Assembly (NCBI GenBank): GCA_963693365.1 | Contig: CAVNZM010000004.1 | Span: forward strand, 9,176,001-9,240,000 | Origin: Amoebidium appalachense | Taxonomy: Eukaryota > Ichthyosporea | Direction of reading: 5' to 3' | DNA length: 64,000 bases | Shown here: in pieces, positions 27,139-36,991 of the stretch | How the letters are laid out: the number at the start of each line of letters is the position of its first letter | How positions within the stretch are numbered: the stretch's first letter is position 1 | Program-made: the position numbers and the translations under genes | The notes under the pieces: model-generated | Told to the model about the DNA's origin: nothing | Databases searched by the model: none | Seen by the model: the letters and a program-made list of their open reading frames with translations, nothing else

Positions 27139-28022
27139 GCACATACACCCCCACGGCTATAATCTAATTTAAAAAACATATAAACTTTAACTAGGTTGCT
27201 TTAGCTTGAAGGGCCATAAGGGCAAACATGCTTCTGCTATAGCAAAACGCGGCAATAAGGATCACAGTCATTTCAAACCCTTTTGTTGTCCACACTTCGT
27301 GTTTATTCTTGTGAGTAATGCTCATGAATTTGAAACTCTACTCGACAGTTTGTATAGTAATCCGAGCAGTATGTACTCTGAAAAGAAAGCGTGATAATCA
27401 TGTCAGAATCCGCCCTTTTACTGTGTACCTTCCTACCTTCAATTTTTGAGTATGGATTCGAATGCGACACAAGAAACATTATACTAGACTAGGCGGGACA
27501 GGCTAACTTGTTGTCGTGTACACCTGGAAAATTTTGCTGGACTTTTGGTAAGAACATACTAGTAGTACGTATATTCCTACTTTTTTGTCGTTTTATAAAA
27601 AGCTCTCTGGCGTTCCCTCGAAAGTAAATCCATAGCTAACCCGTTCTGATATAAACCGCACTAATTTACTGTGTATCCGAGTCAATTGCCTTCTGAGCCA
27701 ACAATAAATACTATCACATTCAACACTTGACACAAACCGTGTAACCCGGCCACCATCGCCATCCAAATGATTGTCAGGCTACTTAGACTAGTTTTAGTCA
27801 CACACGCATGTAGCAACCGCTGGGCCAGGCGCTGTAAGATTATAAGTTACGGAATTTCCTAAATGATCCTTTCAAAAGAAGCTTACAACTGAGTATCACA
27901 TGATAATACTTGGTAGAACCCCCCCCCTCCTCCCCCCCCCCCCCCCCCCCCGCGCCCCTCCCCCCGGCCCCCCCCCCCCCCCCATCTCTCTCTCTCTCTG
28001 TCTCTCTCTCTCTCTCTCCCCC

Positions 28023-28063
<41 letters not shown>

Positions 28064-28194
28064 TTCACGAGGCCATTAAAATTTTGAAAAGGGGCTATTC
28101 TTAGAGTTCGAACCCACCAGCTGAAGTAGCCCTCTGGGGATCCGGGATTCCGGAGCTCCGGTGGGGAGGGGCCGGAGGAGGTGGGGGAAGCCTT

Positions 28195-28269
<75 letters not shown>

Positions 28270-28647
28270 CTGAGATACATCGCTATATTGTTGAATTTCG
28301 AAGTTTTAATGAATAGAAACGGACGTTTTGCACTTCAATGGTGGGGTTTTTGCTTGTTTTGGGCTCTTTTTCGAGCTCTCCTTTGGGTATCTCATGAAGT
28401 TCGCCGAAATGAACGGTATCCGAATCCGATCTCAATCACGGAGATTTCGATTACGCCGATTTGGAGACCGATGTTTACATTTCGAATATGGAATTCGGCT
28501 GTTAGCGGGCACGGTGTAGCCTACACCGTTCACTTCGCCACATGTACACAAACTTACACGAAATCAAGTGTTTTCATACTCTGGCACACTCTTACATTCT
28601 CAGGTGTAGCACACAGCAACTGTACGCATAGGCGTGTGGTTGTTCAG
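27139..28647. other. Intergenic region between VPS33 and the tandem GT gene
   Basis: 27139-27900 shows no coding signal and no named repeat. 27919-28063 is C-runs with (CT)n. 28197-28269 is an uninterrupted run of 73 G. From 28270 to 28647 the frame of the downstream gene stays open without a stop, so an N-terminal extension cannot be excluded. Confidence 0.6.
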
Positions 28648-30882
28648 ATGCACGCAAAGGTGTCTTGCAGATGGGGCCGCCGCCGCTTTCTCCTTATCCT
28701 ATTCCCCGTGGTTTTGTACTTCCTTCTTCGCACCACACACTTCAAACACAACACTTACCAGCTAGCACTAAGGCCACATGACGCTAGATGTGAGGGATTT
28801 TCATGCAGCAATTGTGATCCTCAACCACACACCTATTTGAAGTGTATAGATGGTGTTTGGCGAAAAGACTGCACGATAGCAGACCTGTGCACCTCTGGAG
28901 ATGCACCCTTTCCCAACCAAACCACATACCCAAAAAAGGAGGATTTCGAAGCATTTGCACCCTACGGGCCACTTGTAGGGAGAAATGCAGCCTCTCCCTC
29001 ACATGAGAACTCGAAGTTGGCCGTGGTGTTCGTCGTGGACGGATCTAACGTTCGTGATGCAGTTGAATCTGTAAGGAAATGGGGGCAGGATGGGAGTCGG
29101 CCGTGTGAAATCGGGCAGCAGAGGCAACAAGCGGAGTTGGTGTTTTTCGGAGAGGCAAAACATGCGCAAAGAGCCTACCAGGAGTATGCCCAGGTAGATG
29201 GATTATCCTCCTGTTTCACACGTGTACAACTTCTAAGCGAAAAACGCTCTTCAATTCCCACATTACTGCAGCTGTTTGAGGTGCACGGGACGAATGGTTT
29301 CAAGCCGGATTTCGTTTTCATATTGGACCCTTCAGTCACCCCGGTTCGGAACGGCTGGCTAAAGAAGGTTAAGGAGGAAACACACGATGCCTCCTACTAT
29401 TGGGTTAAGGGGACCATAAGACACCATGACAACACGCGGGAACTCAGATACTCGCACATTGGCAGTTACGACCACACGTTTTTCGCGTTGCACCCGGCTG
29501 CAATTTACAACTTCTGGGATCCATATTTTCGTAATTTTACCGAACAAATCCATCAGAAGGAAAAGTGGTCGGGGCCATGGTTTGCAAGTAGGCAGCAGAG
29601 AGACGTGTGGTTTAGCGGCCAAATAGCGGAGTATGTTTGGGGAAACCATAATCACGTAAAGCTTTTCTTGAATTTTTTCGTCTATAGCAACTTTCTACTC
29701 AACGAACCACGGCCTTTTCTTCGCCACGCACTATCGCCAAACACGTTTTTTGTGGTCAACCTTATGCTTGAGTCTGAGTGCAGCACGGGCACTAGCCCAT
29801 CGGGCAAGGTCTGTGATTTCCAAATGTCGTATTCCGAAAACAAAAACCCCGGAATCACGAAAGAAAACCGGAGACCTACGGAGCCACGACTAGCCATCGT
29901 TATGCCATACACAACCAAGCAAGTGACTTTCGCCGTTCTAGCCGTCGGTTTTTGGCACAAGAAGTGGCCATGTAGCGAAAAAACGAAAGGAAAACCGGAT
30001 TTAATTCTCCAGGGGCCCTCCGTGATGAATAATCGTTTGCTGGGCACCATCACGCGTTTTGCCCCCGTTTCGCAGTGTTTTCGTCGCGTTTTTTGGCGAA
30101 ACAGCACCCTTCCCCCCGAAATTGACACGTACGAGTATGGCCCCCCTGTGCTGTTTTTCGATATGATGTCGTCTGATTTAAGGCACGAATATGACTATGT
30201 GTATATGATGGAGCCCGACACGAGCCCCTTAACCGGACAGTGGCTGGATAGGGTATATGCGGAGCTGGAGGATTCAAGTCCATTTTGGGTTAAGGGTAAC
30301 ATCGGCGTGCATTTTGACGAGTCAGACGCCGTTGGGGGGACCTATTTTATGGGAAAACCCGGAGAGCCCTTACCGTTTCAGCCGATCGGGCCGCGTATTT
30401 TGCATATTAATGGTAATGGTATATACAATTTATGGGATGATGAATTTGCTCTGTTTTTACAGAATTTTGCTTATGCTTTTCGTGGGCGGTTGAATTCGGC
30501 AGGAACACACCAGCTTAGTTTTGAGCGGAAGGATAGAGTCACTTGTAGAAGGGCGAATATCTTTGGACGGGGGGTTCCTGAGTGTTTGGGGTCTTTTGAC
30601 ACTTCTCTGGCGGATTTCTTGTTCTATTCCCGTCGTAGAATACGGGCACATTTACACTTGTATAGGTGGGCTTCTTTCTTTATTAACAACTATAGGCCAA
30701 AGTATTTGCAAACAGAAGGGTTGCCCGGGGATGCGGTTTTTCTACACAAACTGCTTGTCATGTGCGAATTTCAGGATGTGCATTGGGATGAGTGCCGTAA
30801 GTGGGATATTCCTGTTGGTATGGGTGAGTTGATGGGGTTGGTTGACTCGGTAGGGTATACGCGTGGAATGAATGATACATGA
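28648..30882 (+). CDS. Type II membrane protein with two tandem glycosyltransferase-like domains
   Basis: Intronless, 744 residues from the ATG at 28648. That start gives a Golgi-type N-terminus: a basic stretch (CRWGRRR) then a hydrophobic anchor (FLLILFPVVLYFLL). The open frame reaches further upstream, with another ATG at about 28309. A cysteine-rich stem segment follows (CEGFSCSNC, DLCTSGDAPF). Two homologous halves follow. The first has PDFVFILDPSVTPVRNGWL then YYWVKGTIRHHD and ALHPAAIYNFWDPYF; the second has YDYVYMMEPDTSPLTGQWLD then PFWVKGNIGVHFD and HINGNGIYNLWDDEF. The acidic EPD-type motif, probably sugar-nucleotide/metal binding, is intact only in the second half. This suggests one catalytic and one degenerate domain, probably acting on polysaccharide or glycoprotein in the Golgi. 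The family is inferred from these motifs; donor and acceptor are unknown. Lack of introns contrasts with VPS33 next door. Confidence 0.75.
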   Translation: MHAKVSCRWGRRRFLLILFPVVLYFLLRTTHFKHNTYQLALRPHDARCEGFSCSNCDPQPHTYLKCIDGVWRKDCTIADLCTSGDAPFPNQTTYPKKEDFEAFAPYGPLVGRNAASPSHENSKLAVVFVVDGSNVRDAVESVRKWGQDGSRPCEIGQQRQQAELVFFGEAKHAQRAYQEYAQVDGLSSCFTRVQLLSEKRSSIPTLLQLFEVHGTNGFKPDFVFILDPSVTPVRNGWLKKVKEETHDASYYWVKGTIRHHDNTRELRYSHIGSYDHTFFALHPAAIYNFWDPYFRNFTEQIHQKEKWSGPWFASRQQRDVWFSGQIAEYVWGNHNHVKLFLNFFVYSNFLLNEPRPFLRHALSPNTFFVVNLMLESECSTGTSPSGKVCDFQMSYSENKNPGITKENRRPTEPRLAIVMPYTTKQVTFAVLAVGFWHKKWPCSEKTKGKPDLILQGPSVMNNRLLGTITRFAPVSQCFRRVFWRNSTLPPEIDTYEYGPPVLFFDMMSSDLRHEYDYVYMMEPDTSPLTGQWLDRVYAELEDSSPFWVKGNIGVHFDESDAVGGTYFMGKPGEPLPFQPIGPRILHINGNGIYNLWDDEFALFLQNFAYAFRGRLNSAGTHQLSFERKDRVTCRRANIFGRGVPECLGSFDTSLADFLFYSRRRIRAHLHLYRWASFFINNYRPKYLQTEGLPGDAVFLHKLLVMCEFQDVHWDECRKWDIPVGMGELMGLVDSVGYTRGMNDT

Positions 30883-31185
30883 ATGTATGGCAATTCTATG
30901 AAAAAACATTAATTAACTGTTAGTGTCATAGGTGATAGTTTGTAAATATTGAAAGTTCACGTGGTTGTGAAGCCCACATGAGTATAGTACCTACCGGCCC
31001 GTAGTTGTAAATGTTCTTGTATATTCCGTAAATTTGATAAATTAGTGTGTTGACTAGTAAAGGTGGTGTACGTGTCAGGGGCATGAAAGATGCACAAGCC
31101 TGAGTGTTCGAATTTGATGCACGGTTGCAATAACCAGTAGATGTATGGTAATTTGTCTCTTCCTCCAAGAGCCTCCCCCCCCCCC

Positions 31186-31216
<31 letters not shown>

Positions 31217-31336
31217 ACACAACCACACAACCGACCCCCCCCCCCCCCCCCCCCCCCTCCCCCCATACCTCCAACAAACAAAAACATATACTTGATTGAA
31301 TAAAGGAAAATCACACATACCCCTCCCCCCCCCCCC

Positions 31337-31375
<39 letters not shown>

Positions 31376-31513
31376 CCTGAGGGGAAAAACAATCACACAC
31401 ACAGCTGCACACACAAGCGCGTGCGCGCGCACACACACACACATGTACACGCACATGCGCGCCAACTTTATAGCACCGTTGCAATAGCCAGTAGATATAT
31501 GGTAACTTTGCCC

Positions 31514-31551
<38 letters not shown>

Positions 31552-32721
31552 TTAAGCTTCTCCTCCAGATCTATAGGTCCGTATGACGGAGGCCCCTATG
31601 TAGGTATAGGGAGACCGCTCACAGCAACCGCTAAAAAACCAATATTTGATGATTAGCCACCAAAATATGAACATAAACCCAATAACCCTGTGTGTGTCTG
31701 GGCCCTAAATGGGGGGCCTGCGCCTCCCCTCCCCACACCCGGCTATGAGGGTCTGACGGCCTCTTTGTGACTTTCGCGCGCGGGGCCGGATCAAACCGTT
31801 CACCCCTGAGTTTACGTCACCGGAAGGTGTTTTGTCCAATCAGGTGCGAGTGAGCGCCGGGTCCGTCATCGTCACGGAACCACCGTGACTGTGCCTCTCC
31901 CCCTCAGAGAAACTTTACAAAAATCACCAAAATCACATATATACCCCCCCCCCTCCCTACAGCGTGTGTGTGTGCGTGTGTGTGTGCGTGCGTGAGTGCG
32001 TGCGTGAGTGCGTGCGCGCGTGCCCCAGGTGGGGAGGTGGGGGGGGAGGGGGGGAGGGGGGGGGGGGGGGGGGAGGGAGGGAGGATCACACGCGCACACG
32101 CACACACCAAAGTGCCCAACCACATCGGCTGAGAGCTGAATCAACTTGCCCCGCGCAGAATTATTATTCCAAAAGCAGAATTATTCTGCAAAAAGCAGTA
32201 TTATTCTGCTAAAAGCAGAATGATTCTGCTAAAAGCAGCATGGTTCTGCTAAAAGCAGAATTACCCAGCAAAAGCAGAAATATTCTGCAAAAGCAGAATC
32301 AATCTTCTAAAAGCAGAATCATTCTGCTGTCGAAAGCAGGATAATTCTGATTTTGGGAATTATTCTGCTGAATAAATCTGCTAAAAGCAGCGTGATTCTG
32401 CTTTTGCTTTTTGCAGAGCGATTCTGCTTTTGCAGAAAATTCTGCTTTTTGCAGAAATAATTCTGCTTTTTTGCAGAATAGTTCTGTTTTTGCGTAATAA
32501 TCTATTTTTTGTAGGTTGACTCTGCCCGGCCTTGAGCCCTGTGTGTGTGCGGGTGCATGCGGATGTCATGGCGTATTTGTGTGTGTGTGCACGTGCACGT
32601 GTATCTGTGTGTGTGGGTGTGTGGGCGCATGGGCAGTGTGCGTGGGCCGAGCCCTGTGTATTCGTGTAGATGAGCAGGTTAAATGAGAAACCGCATAGTA
32701 GCCAGGGGTGCGCATGTGTGC

Positions 32722-32752
<31 letters not shown>

Positions 32753-32850
32753 TGTGTCTATGTGTGTGTGTGCGCGCGCGCATGTGTCTGTGTGTGTGTG
32801 TGTGTTTGTGTGTGTGTGCGTGTGTGCGTGTGTGCTTGCGTGTGTATGTG

Positions 32851-32895
<45 letters not shown>

Positions 32896-33481
32896 GTTGG
32901 CGATGCATAGGTGCGTGTGTGTGCGTCAGAAAGAGAGGAAGTAGGGGGATATTAGAGCCTTGGGGATGTGTGCCTTTGGGTGGGAAGGGGAGCGAAAGAG
33001 AACATAAAGGTGTGTTTGTGTGTGTGCGCGCATGTGTGTCTGTGCGTGTCTGTGTGTGTATGCAGGCGTGTGCAAATGTGCGCGCCCTGCACGTGCGTAA
33101 CACGTGCGCACGAGGTGTGCATTCGATGTAGGCCATGCAGCTGCCACATTCTGTGCGCGTGTGTGTGTGTACGCGCACACGCGCGTGTGCGCGCGAGTGT
33201 GTGTGTGTGTGTGTGTGTGTGCGTGTGTGTGTGTCTGTGTGTGTGTGTGCGTGTGCGTGTGTGTGTGCGTGCATGCATGCGTGCACTTAGGGTATGCGTA
33301 TGTTTGCCAGTGTGTCATGTGGCAGATAATCCGGTCATATCCATTCTGATATTCGAAGGTGTGTAATCAGAAGATATGAAAAACGACGCTGACCAGCAGC
33401 TACTCTATATATCAAACAGGCAAACTTTAAATTTTAAAAACTTATGCTGCGATAGCACACGTACAGTTTAAGTTATACATA
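30883..33481. other. Intergenic region between two convergent glycosyltransferase genes
   Basis: C-runs at about 31171-31201, 31236-31264, 31321-31375 and 31516-31551; (CA)n and (GT)n blocks at 31202-31220, 32720-32900 and 33150-33280; a G-rich block at 32026-32083; and a palindromic short-repeat array at 32158-32518. No protein-coding signal was found beyond cysteine/valine or histidine/threonine translations of the microsatellites. Confidence 0.7.
32158..32518. repeat. Array of ~20-bp palindromic AGCAGAAT/ATTCTGCT units
   Basis: About 17 degenerate tandem units, each a small inverted repeat (AGCAGAATNATTCTGCT). In the left part the spacer between units is AAAA; from about 32390 rightward it is TTTT. 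The array is therefore itself inverted and could fold into a long hairpin. It is not flanked by a recognisable gene. Confidence 0.85.
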
Positions 33482-35251
33482 TCAATTTACATAGACCCGA
33501 CATATGCACTGATAAGAGGCACCCTCTACAACCCTCCACGTGTTTAACTCTACAGGTAACGTATCATTACAGCAGTTCCCACAACTCCAAAAATCACCGC
33601 GCCAGGTGCAATTCTGCACGCTGTCTGCTGGTCTTTGGCCTCCCGGGGTGACAAACCCATACCTTTCCCATAGACCCCAGCTATTCTGGAAGTAATGCCA
33701 CGAGGGCTGGAGGTGCTGAACTAAAGCAGCTGCTACAGGATCTGACCAATTAACAAACATGTTTTTCAAATCCTCGAGCACGATAACATCGCTGGGTGAA
33801 TTCTTAACAACCACGCTGATCTCATCAACGCTTCGAAAAGTCAATGACGAATTCGCTGTTGTTTCCTCTAACGAAGCATCTCCATGGATCGAAAATTGCG
33901 TCATGTTCAGCTCCGTGGAAGGTAGGAGCCCCAAGAAACGATGAGGAAGTAGTTTCGATTGAATGTCGAAAACTTGGGCAAGTGTGTCGGTGTTATAAAA
34001 AAGAAGAAGTGCACACTCGTTCCTTGTTAAATTCATGTGCTTGCGATCCGGGTGAAGGCTGCAGTCGAAAGGTGGGGTAATTACGGTCCTACCTGTCATA
34101 GTTCCCAACACAAGAGCTTTCAAGAAAAGCTCCCGTTGCCTTCTTACGGATCCCGACCAATCTTGCGTGTATGTCAGTGCGGGTAATGCATTTCGAAGTC
34201 GCTGTAAGTCAGAAAAGGATCTTTCGAAACCAAGAGTTAACATGCTATAGCCCTTGTACAGAGCGACATGAACTATAGCCGGCGCAGAGCTGTAGTTACG
34301 CAAAACGTTCCCCTCGAAGGCAAACACACGTGGGTGAAGTAGCCTAGATGTCGGCCAACTTCGGAAGGAATAGGACGATTGGTAAACATCACATATTCTA
34401 GCCGCCTCTCCCGGATCAAAATCATCCTTCTGCTGGTCTACAGAACTTGCACTCTCTAAAACCTTGCCGCCCCGTACCAGGCTATTCAATATTCCCTGCC
34501 CGAAAGAACTTGGCTCGTCAAGGAGAGCTCTTAGCCACGTGTTGAGAACTCGTGAGGCAATGCACGGACGGTCGCTACAACGAGCATACCACAAACCCGC
34601 ATTGATGTTTGGGTCACCATAGTGTAAGGGCCCGGAATGCACGTCACTGAGGAACTCGAAATCGGAATCTTTGCACAAAAACTCGAACGGATTCTTAACG
34701 ATGAAAGCGTCAGCATCACACACGAGTACATTATAACCGAGGGAGAGTGCGCTTGAAGAAAAATGCGCTTTCAGAGCGTCACACTGGTGGTATCTATCTG
34801 TATGAAAGTAGTCTTGGAACCAATGCCCAGCAGGAATCGATGTAATGTTGTTCCGACGAAAGGCTTCTTCTGCGATTTTGTCAAGGTGTAGACCTATAAC
34901 GTGCTTTTGTAGCTCAGGGCTGTGTGCCTGCAGAGTCTTAACCCAACTGTCTAGTGTAGAAATGAATCCTGCATCTGCTATTGTCATAATAACATTCTTT
35001 TCTCCGTCAGCATGATTTCGAAGGATGGACTCAAAGTTTTCAGGAACAAACGAAGGAGGTAGCACGGTTCCCACTAAGGGCAGTGTGTCAAACGCTAAGT
35101 ATATGGAATAAGGCTTTACAACAACTAGAATTGCAATAGATGTTAGAACTAGAGCTAAACCCACAACAAGAATGCGTATTTTGGCTGCACGACCAAGTCT
35201 GGGCAGCTTGGAGCACGACGCCATGTGTGACAACATCGCTGTAGTGATCAC
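33482..35251 (-). CDS. GT77-like nucleotide-diphospho-sugar transferase
   Basis: Intronless, 589 residues. A short cytoplasmic basic tail (RLGRAAK) precedes a type II signal anchor (IRILVVGLALVLTSIAILVVV is the hydrophobic core, residues about 24-45). The catalytic region shows VIMTIADAGFISTLDSWVKT, an FHTDRYHQCDALKAHF segment and a DXD motif in VLVCDADAFIVKNPFEFL, then NINAGLWYARCSD, the layout of the nucleotide-diphospho-sugar transferase family (GT77 type, which includes plant arabinosyl/xylosyl transferases). The C-terminal ~200 residues (containing TYTQDWSGSVRRQRELFLKA and CGNCCNDT) are an extension of unknown role. It probably works in the Golgi on cell-surface glycans. It is convergent with the tandem GT gene, and its start lies 133 bp from the mobile-element complex. 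An alternative start is the internal ATG seven or ten codons in. Confidence 0.82.
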   Translation of the reverse strand: MITTAMLSHMASCSKLPRLGRAAKIRILVVGLALVLTSIAILVVVKPYSIYLAFDTLPLVGTVLPPSFVPENFESILRNHADGEKNVIMTIADAGFISTLDSWVKTLQAHSPELQKHVIGLHLDKIAEEAFRRNNITSIPAGHWFQDYFHTDRYHQCDALKAHFSSSALSLGYNVLVCDADAFIVKNPFEFLCKDSDFEFLSDVHSGPLHYGDPNINAGLWYARCSDRPCIASRVLNTWLRALLDEPSSFGQGILNSLVRGGKVLESASSVDQQKDDFDPGEAARICDVYQSSYSFRSWPTSRLLHPRVFAFEGNVLRNYSSAPAIVHVALYKGYSMLTLGFERSFSDLQRLRNALPALTYTQDWSGSVRRQRELFLKALVLGTMTGRTVITPPFDCSLHPDRKHMNLTRNECALLLFYNTDTLAQVFDIQSKLLPHRFLGLLPSTELNMTQFSIHGDASLEETTANSSLTFRSVDEISVVVKNSPSDVIVLEDLKNMFVNWSDPVAAALVQHLQPSWHYFQNSWGLWERYGFVTPGGQRPADSVQNCTWRGDFWSCGNCCNDTLPVELNTWRVVEGASYQCICRVYVN

Positions 35252-35543
35252 AGCATCATAGGTAATACTATCCTAACTAGTTATTGTACCCTACATATGT
35301 ACGATAGTTACATACTCTACACACACACACCAAGAAAAAATAAAAAACTGAGTGACTGCGCTTTGACTTGCGCGCACACGTAGGCGTAGGGGGCCCCCCG
35401 GCAGATTCGGCCTTCTTCCACAACCGGGCCGTTTGGTTGGCTGGCGCGGGGCCGGGGTTACGTAAGGCGGTGGGGTCGGGGGGGGCCAGACCACGATATG
35501 GAGGTTTGGGGGGAGGCCTGCGCAGGGCCTTACGTAAGCCTTA

Positions 35544-36593
35544 GGGCCTGTTTGGCAACGCGGGTTAGTGTAATCTGGATTTCAGGGGATATCTGGATAT
35601 CAAAATCGAGATCCAGATTATGCTGCAGAATCCGGATCTCAGCCGAAACCTGGGTTAAGCCGGGTAGATAACCCATGGATGCCAAACAGCCCACGTACGA
35701 TTTCGGGTTAGATTTGCTCTGCAGCTGTCACGCTGTTCATCACCGGTCGGTGACTTGCAATTGCAGACCCGCTACACATATACACCATAGTGATAAGCAG
35801 TAATAAACCACGAAAGTGCTGAACTGTTCATGGAAACGACCGGCCATTCCATTCCATTGAGCCTTTTTAAGGCTCTTGCCTCCCGAATCAAGTTTCCTGA
35901 GTGAGAGGCTAAGAAAATCGTCTACAACGAACTTGCTTTCTTCTCCCGTAAATCTCATACGTGTCTTTTCAACCGCCTCAGTCGACGGTTTGGCTGACTG
36001 TGGGGGACTGTCACTCTGTGATTCGATGTTGAGGTTTGCAGGCATCTTGTCGGTTCAAACAAGATTATCTACAAGTGTACTGTGCTACTGGAAGACTCGG
36101 GCTGGACGGCCGCAGAGGGTAGGAAAAGAATGAGAAGTGAGGTGCGTGTCTGTTTTTAAAACGTTCCCCACGTGCAAGTCCGTGCGTTGGTGCAGGTGTC
36201 GCAGTTCAAGGCACAGCTGTCGCAGCCCACTCAGTATCCACATGCTGCCAGCAACGGAAGTTTGGTTTGGCGCCCTTTCAACAATCCTTTTTTGGCCACT
36301 TCAAACTATCGACGATTGGTGCAAAAGGACACCATATATAGTTCCATAAAATGAACATTCATTGGGTCGGACATTCAGGACCTGAAAGGATTTCGCGCTA
36401 ATCCACCTCCCGAGGTGGATTAGTGGAATCCAGATTACGGCCATGTCCGAGGGGTTTGAAACCCAGATTTACGTGACCGGATCTGGCCGTCTGTTTGGCA
36501 GCGGCTGGATTTTGAGATTTGGATTTAGCGCTAAACCCAAAATCGCCCGTAATCCGGATTTAGGACCCTAAACCCGGGTTGCCAAACAGGCCC
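35544..36593. mobile_element. PIF/Harbinger-like DNA transposon inserted in the left arm
   Basis: Terminal inverted repeats GGGCCTGTTTGGCAAC and GTTGCCAAACAGGCCC, flanked by the 3-bp duplication TTA (35541-35543 and 36594-36596). The right arm at 45552-45554 has the single empty site. Length 1,050 bp. Subterminal regions share AATCCGGATT-type repeats. The TIR and TTA target match PIF/Harbinger/Tourist elements. No transposase is present, only a Myb-like ORF, so it is internally deleted and depends on an outside transposase. Confidence 0.88.
35740..36045 (-). CDS. Myb/SANT-like protein remnant of the Harbinger element
   Basis: 101-residue ORF whose middle (RFTGEESKFVVDDFLSLSL then KKAQWNGMAGRFHEQF) has the spacing of a Myb/SANT-like DNA-binding domain. 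Harbinger elements usually encode such a protein beside the transposase. The C-terminal third is hydrophobic and may be read-through into intron or non-coding sequence. Whether it is expressed is unknown. Confidence 0.5.
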   Translation of the reverse strand: MPANLNIESQSDSPPQSAKPSTEAVEKTRMRFTGEESKFVVDDFLSLSLRKLDSGGKSLKKAQWNGMAGRFHEQFSTFVVYYCLSLWCICVAGLQLQVTDR

Positions 36594-36929
36594 TTACGTA
36601 GGGCGGTCAGGCGGCGGCGGGCGCTAGGTAGAGCACGATACGGAAGGCGTGGGTCTGGGGAGGTTTATGTGGCGAATCGGGTTGCGCGGTTGTGAAACTT
36701 GCGCTAATGACGTCGTCAGTAGGGGACCAGTCAGATTCTTCGGTCGTGGAAGTTGCAGAAGTGGCCTCGTGAGCCGTGATAGTGAACCAGTCGGAGGGCC
36801 CGGTTGTGAAAGTTAGCTAATGAGCGTTAATTACACCTGTAGCTTGCACAACCGGGCGATACCATTGGGTAGTGGTTTGAAGTTGTATAATTGGATAAAA
36901 ACCATTCAATTCTTTTGGCGGGTATATAT

Positions 36930-36991
36930 AAACGTAGATCTGGCGGTAGTATATAATGCAGCAACACGATATTTGACGCTCAGTTTTTACA
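36930..36991 (+). promoter_or_regulatory. TATA-like element upstream of the left rep gene
   Basis: GGCGGGTATATATAAACG about 60 bp before the rep ATG. The same sequence occurred upstream of the right rep gene, but there the LINE insertion now separates it from the start codon by 1.6 kb. Confidence 0.5.

Noticed and set aside
32158-32518. CRISPR array
   Set aside because: Units are contiguous palindromes without unique spacers, in a eukaryotic context.
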